Below are positions 1 through 6,099 of a DNA stretch of 9,050 nt, piece by piece. This DNA is from Nitrospira sp. UBA6909 (lineage in GTDB: Bacteria > Nitrospirota > Nitrospiria > Nitrospirales > Nitrospiraceae). The notes below the pieces were generated by a model that saw only the letters and a program-made list of their open reading frames with translations, was not told where the DNA came from and ran no database searches. The stretch spans positions 19,850 through 28,899 of the forward strand of contig DKBD01000057.1 in the NCBI GenBank assembly GCA_002451055.1, written 5' to 3'. Every line of letters begins with the position of its first letter. The stretch's first letter is position 1. The translations under genes and the position numbers were made by a program.

Positions 1-1197
1 ACGGCCGGCGTCTACATGATCGTACGCAATCACGTGATTTTCGATCTTTCTCCGGTCGCGATGTCGGTGGTGGCCTACGTCGGAGGGGCGACAGCCTTGT
101 TCGCTGCCACGATCGGACTTGTACAAACAGACATCAAACGCGTCTTAGCCTACTCAACCGTGAGCCAGCTTGGCTACATGTTCCTGGGATGCGGGATTGG
201 TGCTTATACGGCGGCCGTGTTTCACGTCATGACACATGCGTTTTTCAAGGCGCTGTTGTTCCTGTCCGCCGGGTCGGTTATCCATGCTCTCTCGGGTGAG
301 CAGGACATCAGAAAGATGGGGGGACTCAGTAAAAAGATTCCATGGACCTATCGATTGTTCTTGATCGGGACGATCGCGATCGCCGGGCTGCCGCCATTGG
401 CGGGGTTCTGGAGCAAGGACGAAATCATGGGGCATGCCTTCGTCCATCATCATTTTTTGCTGTACGGCATTGCCGCAACCGGGGCGCTTCTCACCTCCTT
501 CTACATGTTCCGGTTGACCTATCTGACGTTCTACGGCGCATCCAGAATGGATCACCATACCGAGGAGCACGTGCATGAGTCGCCGATGGTCATGATTGGC
601 CCCTTGATGGCGCTCGGCCTTCTATCGGTTGTCGGGGGGGTGATGCTGGGGTTTCCGCCGGAGCACGGTTGGTTGCATCAATTTCTCGCACCTGTGGTCG
701 GAGCTCCCGGCGAACATGAGGCCAGCCTAGGACTGATGGTTCTCTTAATGAGCGGGGCGACTGCTGTCGCCCTGATCGGGTGGGGGCTCGCTCACTATCT
801 TTACCACGTAAGTCCTCAGACGGCCGATGGTTGGGCTGCGAAATTTTCAGGTGCCTACGCGATGCTGCTGAATAAATATTACGTGGACGAACTGTACGAT
901 GTCATCGTCGTTGAACCGTTGAAACGGTTGGGAAACATCCTCGATTGGTTTGATCGCACGGTCGTCGATGGGGTGGTGCGCGGAGTCGGCCACATGGCCG
1001 ATTGGGGATCAGCCGGATCGACCTGGATTGAAAAGCACATCGTTTACGCAGGTCTGAACGTGATCGGATACGGCAATCACCTTGCCGCGCGCCAGGGGCG
1101 AAAAATGCAAAGCGGAATGGTCCACCATTATGCCGCGCTGATCGTTGCGGGGCTTTTTCTGTTGGCCCTCGTGGTTCAATTTATCGTCCAGTACTGA
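1..1197 (+). CDS. nuoL: NADH-quinone oxidoreductase subunit L (NuoL), 5'-truncated by window edge
   Basis: This is the C-terminal 398 residues of the distal proton-pumping, antiporter-like subunit of membrane-bound complex I. The frame is open from base 1 and the first codons read TAGVY, the family's 'TAGVYLI' stretch after TM8, so the Met codon at base 16 is internal. Counting from the first visible codon, charged residues of the membrane axis are present: K46 in QTDIKRVLAYST, K83 in HAFFKALLF, and K139 in the broken TM12 helix (GLPPLAGFWSKDE), equivalent to E. coli Lys399. The C-terminal part (about residues 290-370) is the amphipathic lateral helix HL, followed by a last membrane helix. 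HL is about 26 residues longer than in ordinary NuoL, which fits the two nuoM genes downstream. The stop lies 27 nt before nuoM1. The assignment is secure; the missing N-terminal third cannot be judged. Confidence 0.96.
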   Translation, partial: TAGVYMIVRNHVIFDLSPVAMSVVAYVGGATALFAATIGLVQTDIKRVLAYSTVSQLGYMFLGCGIGAYTAAVFHVMTHAFFKALLFLSAGSVIHALSGEQDIRKMGGLSKKIPWTYRLFLIGTIAIAGLPPLAGFWSKDEIMGHAFVHHHFLLYGIAATGALLTSFYMFRLTYLTFYGASRMDHHTEEHVHESPMVMIGPLMALGLLSVVGGVMLGFPPEHGWLHQFLAPVVGAPGEHEASLGLMVLLMSGATAVALIGWGLAHYLYHVSPQTADGWAAKFSGAYAMLLNKYYVDELYDVIVVEPLKRLGNILDWFDRTVVDGVVRGVGHMADWGSAGSTWIEKHIVYAGLNVIGYGNHLAARQGRKMQSGMVHHYAALIVAGLFLLALVVQFIVQY

Positions 1198-1224
1198 GGT
1201 AACGCGCTTCGTTCGGCGGTCACT

Positions 1225-2784
1225 ATGTTGGAAGAACTCACAGTCGGATTCCCCATTCTGTCGTGCATCCTCTTCCTGCCTGTGCTAGGCGCGATGGTCC
1301 TCTGGATGTTGGAGGACGAGGACATGGTGAGAACGTCGGCGTTGGCGATCACGCTGGTCGAACTCGCCCTTGCCGTCTATGTGCTGCTGCGTTTTGTGCC
1401 GGAATCAGCCGCCATGCAGTTCACAGAGCGTGTCCGATGGATTCCCGCGTTGGGCATCAGCTACCACTTGGGCGTAGACGGAATCAGCGTGCTCTTTGTG
1501 GGGCTCACAGCGTTTCTGAGCGTGCTGGTCGTGATCTATTCTTGGGATACCATCCGCCATCAAGTCAAGCTGTACCTGATGTGCCTCCTGGCGCTCGAAA
1601 CGACGACGATGGGCGTCTTCGTCTCCTTGGATCTGATCTTGTTCTTCGTCTTCTGGGAACTCATGCTGATTCCCAGCTACTTTTTGATCAAGCTGTGGGG
1701 CGGGGGGGCCGAGCGGCATTATGCGGCGCTCAAGTTCGTTCTCTACACCCTCTTGGGCAGCGTGTTCATGCTGGTGGGCATTGCGTTGCTGAACATCAAT
1801 TTCCATCAGTGGGCGTCCCTTCACCGTGCGGATCAAACCTATTCGTTCGATCTGCTCGAGTTGCTCGCGGCCCCGATTCCATTCGATCAGCAGATCCTGA
1901 TCTTCTGGTTGATGTTCATGGGATTCGCCTTCAAAGCTCCGGTCTTTCCGTTCCACACCTGGTTACCGGATGCCCTGCTGGAAGGGCCCATCGGCATGGC
2001 GGTGGTCTTGGCCGGGGTCAAACTTGGCACCTTCGGCTTCATGCGCTTTAGCCTTCCGCTCCTCCCGGATGCGTCGAAGAGCGAAACAGTCGTGACGGTG
2101 GTTGTCATCCTCGGCCTCTGCGCCATTCTCTACGGAGCCTGGATGGCCTTGGTTCAACAGGACTTCAGGAGGTTGCTGGCCTACAGCAGCATCAGCCATT
2201 TGGGATTCGTCGTGGTGGGGCTCTTCGCGTTGAATTTTCAGGGCCTTCAAGGAAGTCTTCTAACCATGATCAATCTGGGGTTCAGCACAGCTGGACTGTT
2301 CTTTATCGCGGGGTTCCTCTATTCGAGGCAGCAGACCACCCAATTGGCATCGTTCGGGGGAATGGCCAAACAGGTGCCGCTACTGGCCACCTTCTTTCTG
2401 ATCATCGGACTGGCTTCGATCGGGCTCCCAGGCACGAACGGCTTCGTAGGGGAGTTTCTGATTCTCTTGGGCGCGTTTAAAGCCAAGTGGTGGTTCGGAG
2501 CGGTTGCCGTGCTGGGTGTGATCTTTGGCGCGGCGTATTTTCTCTGGTACTACGAACGCGCCATGCTCGGACCCGTGGGTAAGGCGGTCAAGAGTACGAT
2601 GAGCGATCTCCAATTGCGCGAGATCGTCATTGCGGTGTCTCTTTCGGTCATGATCGTGTGGATCGGGCTGTATCCGTCCCCCTTCCTCCGAATCATGAAC
2701 GGATCAGTGCAGGCCCTCGTCGATCGGTTGAATCACGACACCGTGGCGGCACTCGAATCTTCCACGATCGAAGAAGGACGCTGA
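1225..2784 (+). CDS. nuoM: NADH-quinone oxidoreductase subunit M, first copy (NuoM1)
   Basis: A 519-residue antiporter-like membrane subunit of complex I, close to the usual NuoM length (about 500), with roughly 14 membrane helices. Family signatures in order are HLGVDGISVLFVGLTAFL (81-98), FWELMLIPSYFLI with the TM5 glutamate E145, FKAPVFPFHTWLPDA with the TM7 lysine K237, the TM8 lysine K266, RRLLAYSSISHLGFV (315-329), and GLPGTNGFVGEF with the TM12 glutamate E410. Two features are odd. The TM11 motif reads MINLGFSTAG, so the histidine of E. coli NuoM (MIAHGLSAAG, His348) is Leu351. TM8 is two residues shorter between the LPDA motif and the lysine, and LPDAH is LPDAL. The start is the first Met of the frame after nuoL; a weak GGCGG at 1215-1219 may serve as ribosome binding site. 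It is co-transcribed with nuoL and nuoM2, which begins 4 nt after its stop. NuoM identity is firm; the altered residues are compared with E. coli NuoM from memory. Confidence 0.95.
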   Translation: MLEELTVGFPILSCILFLPVLGAMVLWMLEDEDMVRTSALAITLVELALAVYVLLRFVPESAAMQFTERVRWIPALGISYHLGVDGISVLFVGLTAFLSVLVVIYSWDTIRHQVKLYLMCLLALETTTMGVFVSLDLILFFVFWELMLIPSYFLIKLWGGGAERHYAALKFVLYTLLGSVFMLVGIALLNINFHQWASLHRADQTYSFDLLELLAAPIPFDQQILIFWLMFMGFAFKAPVFPFHTWLPDALLEGPIGMAVVLAGVKLGTFGFMRFSLPLLPDASKSETVVTVVVILGLCAILYGAWMALVQQDFRRLLAYSSISHLGFVVVGLFALNFQGLQGSLLTMINLGFSTAGLFFIAGFLYSRQQTTQLASFGGMAKQVPLLATFFLIIGLASIGLPGTNGFVGEFLILLGAFKAKWWFGAVAVLGVIFGAAYFLWYYERAMLGPVGKAVKSTMSDLQLREIVIAVSLSVMIVWIGLYPSPFLRIMNGSVQALVDRLNHDTVAALESSTIEEGR

Positions 2785-2788
2785 TACG

Positions 2789-4495
2789 ATGGGAGAGCAT
2801 GTTCTCCTCTATATCCTCTTTGCTCCCTTTGTGGGGGCGCTCGCGCTGATAATGGTGTCGAATCGGCAGCCCATGCTTGTTCGAGGCATTGCGGTCGGAT
2901 CGACGTTCGTGTCTCTGGTCGCCTCGGTGTATTTGTTTTATGCCTACGATCCGGTGAAAGGCGGATTCCAATTCGTCCAAAAATTCGAATGGTCGAGACA
3001 GCTCGGCATTTCGCTGCATCTCGGCGTGGATGGGATCGGGACCCCGCTGGTGCTGGCCTCGTCTATTCTGTTGTTTACGGGCGTCTTCGTGTCGTGGCAC
3101 ATCAAGGACCGCACAAAAGAATTTTACATCTGGCTCTTGATTCTAGCCGCCGCCACGATCGGCGTCTTTATGTCCCTGGATCTCTTCTTCCTCTATTTCT
3201 TCTATGAGATGTCCGTAATCCCCATGTATCTGCTGCTGGGAATGTGGGGGAGCCACACCAAGAAGTATTTGGAGATGACGGACCAGGAGGGGCTCAAGCT
3301 GAGGGATTCTGTCGGCTTCATTTTCAATTTTGGTTCGAACAGCAAAGAGTATGCGGCGATGAAGCTGGTCCTCTTCTTGTCGGCCTTTGCCGTTGCGGCA
3401 TTGATGGGGATTCTGCTGATCTACAAGTATTCGGGGCTCGATACGTTCGATATCCTGGTCCTCCGGGAGCAGGCCCAGCTCATGAATATTCCCGTGCTCG
3501 GCACGACCCTGGACAAGATCATTTGGGTGCTGGTCTTCTTCGGGTTCGCCTCGATCGCCCCGCTGTGGCCGTTGCACTCCTGGTCTCCCGTCGGTCACGC
3601 CGCTGCTCCGGCCGCGACCAGCATGCTTCATGCGGGAGTTCTCATGAAGCTGGGACATTTCTCGATTATCCGGGTTGCGTTTGAAATTCTACCCGAAACG
3701 ACCAGGGAGATGATGCCGATCGCCGCTGTGCTCTGCATATTCAGCATCATCTACGGGGGGTTCGTGGCATTCTATGCCAAGGACACCAAGTATGTGATCG
3801 GGTATTCCAGTTCGAGCCATATGGGTTACGTGTTTCTGGGCATGGCCGCCCTGAATTATGTCAGCCTGAGCGGCGCGGTTATCTATATGTTCGCCCATGC
3901 CATGGCCACGGGCATGCTCTTCGCCATGGCGGGGTGGGTCTACGACCAAACCCATACACGCGATCTTCCTTCGCTGGGAGGCCTTTCAAACAAGATGCCG
4001 TTCATCGCAGGATGTTTCATCGTGGGCTGTATGGCCTCGATCGGGATGCCTGGCACGGTGAATTTCATCGCAGAAATCATGATCATTGTCGGTAGTTGGA
4101 ACAAATACCCGTTCCAAGTCATTATCGCCGTCCTCGGCATTGTGTTGACCATGGCCTATCTCTTCAAAATGATGCGAGGGCTCTTCTATGGCCCGATGAA
4201 CCAAAAATACAGCCATGCGCACGACGCCGTTGCAACGGTGGATCGGCTGCCGTTGTTGGTGATGATCGCCGTCAGTGTGGGTTTCGGGATTTTCCCGATG
4301 CACTTGTACGACGTCGTCCGTTCCGGAGTGGATCCATTGATTGCTAGGATCACCCATGTGGTGCCGGTCGCTCAAACCGGTGAGGAGTTGGGAGCAAGGG
4401 GCGAGGCGATGGCCACTCTGCCAGTAGGCGATGCTCATCTCGTCGAAACCACGCCCTCACCCTTCACTCCTCAGGCCTCAGGGAGGCCGGAATGA
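2789..4495 (+). CDS. nuoM: NADH-quinone oxidoreductase subunit M, second divergent copy (NuoM2)
   Basis: A 568-residue second NuoM-like subunit, longer than NuoM1. Shared signatures are LHLGVDGIGTPLVLASSILLF (77-97), FFYEMSVIPMYLL with the TM5 glutamate E140, KDTKYVIGYSSSSHMGYVF (331-349), the TM11 histidine H370 and the TM12 glutamate E429 in MPGTVNFIAE. The TM7 segment reads FASIAPLWPLHSW, so the essential NuoM lysine (E. coli Lys234, usual motif FKAPxxPFHTW) is Ile256. TM8 keeps K287 and adds H281 six residues before it, a position occupied by His in NuoL and MrpA/D. Residues 155-187 form a loop about 27 residues longer than in NuoM1, and residues 529-568 are an extra hydrophilic tail. An AAGGA at 2774-2778 sits 10 nt before the ATG, and the gene overlaps nuoN by 4 nt (ATGA). 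It is probably the extra pump module of a 2M-type complex I. Whether it moves protons without the TM7 lysine is unknown. Confidence 0.93.
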   Translation: MGEHVLLYILFAPFVGALALIMVSNRQPMLVRGIAVGSTFVSLVASVYLFYAYDPVKGGFQFVQKFEWSRQLGISLHLGVDGIGTPLVLASSILLFTGVFVSWHIKDRTKEFYIWLLILAAATIGVFMSLDLFFLYFFYEMSVIPMYLLLGMWGSHTKKYLEMTDQEGLKLRDSVGFIFNFGSNSKEYAAMKLVLFLSAFAVAALMGILLIYKYSGLDTFDILVLREQAQLMNIPVLGTTLDKIIWVLVFFGFASIAPLWPLHSWSPVGHAAAPAATSMLHAGVLMKLGHFSIIRVAFEILPETTREMMPIAAVLCIFSIIYGGFVAFYAKDTKYVIGYSSSSHMGYVFLGMAALNYVSLSGAVIYMFAHAMATGMLFAMAGWVYDQTHTRDLPSLGGLSNKMPFIAGCFIVGCMASIGMPGTVNFIAEIMIIVGSWNKYPFQVIIAVLGIVLTMAYLFKMMRGLFYGPMNQKYSHAHDAVATVDRLPLLVMIAVSVGFGIFPMHLYDVVRSGVDPLIARITHVVPVAQTGEELGARGEAMATLPVGDAHLVETTPSPFTPQASGRPE

Positions 4496-5985
4496 CCTTC
4501 AATCTGGCCATCTCCTTCGCCGATCTCCTGCTTCTGTTGCCGGAGATTTTCTTGACCTGCTGGCTGTGCGTGGTTGTCATCGTCGACTTTGCCTGTCCGC
4601 GTATACCGCAGGAACGACTGGCGTTCCTCAGCGTCGCCGGCCTCCTGGCCACCCTAGGTTGTCTCGCTTGGTTCGACCTGTCTCATGTCTCTGGCGCGCT
4701 GTTCGGCAACATGTTCGTCCTGGATCGCATGGCTCTGTTTTTCAAGATCTTTATCGTCGGTGCGACGGCGCTTGTGATCCTGACGTCGGTGCAGTATGTG
4801 GACCGGTTCGCCTTTTTCCGAGGGGAATACTATGTCCTCGTTGTCATGTCGGCCCTCGGCATGATGTTCATGGCCTCAGCCAACGATCTGCTATCCCTCT
4901 TCGTCAGTCTTGAGTTTTCAACTCTTGGGTTCTACGTGCTGGTGGGCTACCTCCGTGAGGATCTGGGTTCGAACGAGGCGGGGCTCAAGTTCTTCATTCT
5001 TGGCGTCTTTGCCGCCGGGCTCCTCGCCTACGGCATCAGTCTTGTGTATGGCGAAACCGGCAAGATCGTGTTTTCAGACATGGCTCCTACTGCGACATCG
5101 GGGACGATCATCGGTTTCTTGTTAATCTTCGCGGCATTGGGGTTCAAGATCGGCGCGGTCCCGTTCCATTCGTGGATTCCGGATACATACCATGGTGCGC
5201 CGACACCGGTGACGACGTTCCTGTCGATCGCTCCGAAAGGCGCCGCGTTTGCCATTCTTCTCCGTATTTTCTTCGTCGCGTTGGCTACCTTTAAACCGGT
5301 GTGGGTTTTCCTCTTGGTCGCGGTCTCGATCCTGTCGATGACCTATGCCAACATCGTGGCCATCGCGCAACGAAACATGAAACGCCTATTGGCGTATTCC
5401 GGGATAGCCCAGATTGGGAATCTCTTGATCGGTTTGGCAGCCGGAACGAAAATGGGAAACGATGCCATTTTGTTTTATCTTTTGGCGTACCTTTTCGCGA
5501 ACATCGGCGCGTTCGCCATTGTCATCGCCGTCGGCCAAGCCATAGGGAGCGAAGAGATAGACGACTATAGCGGCTTGAACCGGCGATCACCGTTTCTCGC
5601 TTTTGCGATGTTGTTGTTTCTTTTATCCCTGGCCGGCGTCCCGCCGTTAGCAGGGTTTATCGGCAAGCTGTATATCTTCGTGGCTGCCATGAAAGAAGGG
5701 CTGTACACGCTGATCACCGTCGGACTGATCAATATCGTGATCTCGATGTACTACTATTTGATCGTCGTGAAGAAAATGTATATCAATGAGCCGATAGATC
5801 CTTCGCCTGTCCAGATTTCCGGCACGATGAAGGCCGTCGTGTACGTTGGCCTCGCAGGCACGTTGGTGATCGGCATTTATCCGCAGCCGGTTATCGATTG
5901 GGTGGTCGGCGCTACGGTGATGTTTGCGAATTTTGCCGGTCCTTCAGCTGTGGTTACTCCTCCCGTTCCGCCATTCGGCGGATAG
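4492..5985 (+). CDS. nuoN: NADH-quinone oxidoreductase subunit N (NuoN)
   Basis: A 497-residue antiporter-like subunit, expected to lie nearest the hydrophilic arm side of the antiporter row and to be contacted by the NuoL lateral helix. All canonical axis residues are present: E141 in TM5 (SLEFSTLGFYVL), K219 in TM7 (LGFKIGAVPFHSWIPDTY), K249 in TM8 (SIAPKGAAF), and K392 in TM12 (GVPPLAGFIGKLYIF), matching E. coli E133, K217, K247 and K395. Other NuoN marks are YHGAPTPVTTFLS (233-245) and KRLLAYSGIAQIGN (297-310). The ATG overlaps the nuoM2 stop and has GGGAGG at 4481-4486, 5 nt upstream, indicating translational coupling. It is the last nuo gene here; the C-terminus ends in a short Pro/Gly-rich stretch. 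Length and motifs are ordinary, unlike the two NuoM copies before it. Confidence 0.96.
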   Translation: MTFNLAISFADLLLLLPEIFLTCWLCVVVIVDFACPRIPQERLAFLSVAGLLATLGCLAWFDLSHVSGALFGNMFVLDRMALFFKIFIVGATALVILTSVQYVDRFAFFRGEYYVLVVMSALGMMFMASANDLLSLFVSLEFSTLGFYVLVGYLREDLGSNEAGLKFFILGVFAAGLLAYGISLVYGETGKIVFSDMAPTATSGTIIGFLLIFAALGFKIGAVPFHSWIPDTYHGAPTPVTTFLSIAPKGAAFAILLRIFFVALATFKPVWVFLLVAVSILSMTYANIVAIAQRNMKRLLAYSGIAQIGNLLIGLAAGTKMGNDAILFYLLAYLFANIGAFAIVIAVGQAIGSEEIDDYSGLNRRSPFLAFAMLLFLLSLAGVPPLAGFIGKLYIFVAAMKEGLYTLITVGLINIVISMYYYLIVVKKMYINEPIDPSPVQISGTMKAVVYVGLAGTLVIGIYPQPVIDWVVGATVMFANFAGPSAVVTPPVPPFGG

Positions 5986-5995
5986 TCATCCTGGT

Positions 5996-6022
5996 TTTAC
6001 ATCCCGGAAGTTCGGCTATACT
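5996..6022 (+). promoter_or_regulatory. Candidate sigma70-type promoter between nuoN and the histidine kinase
   Basis: TTTACA at 5996-6001 matches the -35 consensus TTGACA at five of six bases, and TATACT at 6017-6022 matches the -10 consensus TATAAT at five of six. The spacer is 15 nt, shorter than the preferred 17, which lowers confidence. It lies just after the nuoN stop, so it could give the kinase and regulator transcription independent of the nuo operon. No convincing terminator precedes it, so read-through from nuo is also possible. Confidence 0.35.
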
Positions 6023-6099
6023 TGTCACTGTAGGTCACGGAGGCCGTAAAGAGGCATGTCCCGCCATTGTTCTGGGATGCCGTCTGGATTGTGTCCGCC

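Noticed and set aside
376..383. GCGATCGC palindrome, like the cyanobacterial HIP1 element
   Set aside because: It is a single copy inside nuoL, explained by ordinary codons (the ATC GCG ATC GCC run); there is no repeated pattern in the window.
1263..2051. A 262-residue plus-strand frame inside nuoM1
   Set aside because: It is the shifted frame of nuoM1; the composition is Arg/Gly/His-rich with no motif, and the nuoM1 frame carries all conserved residues.
154..4438. Long minus-strand frames opposite the nuo genes (for example 154-576, 1405-1956, 3143-3658, 3986-4438)
   Set aside because: They lie wholly inside well-supported membrane-protein genes. Their translations are rich in His, Gln, Arg and Glu with no recognisable domain, as expected of antisense shadows.
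5967..5982. Hairpin TCCGCC-ATTC-GGCGGA at the end of nuoN as a terminator
   Set aside because: The 6-bp stem overlaps the last codons of nuoN and no T-run follows directly; the nearest TTTT is 13 nt further on. It is too weak for a rho-independent terminator call.
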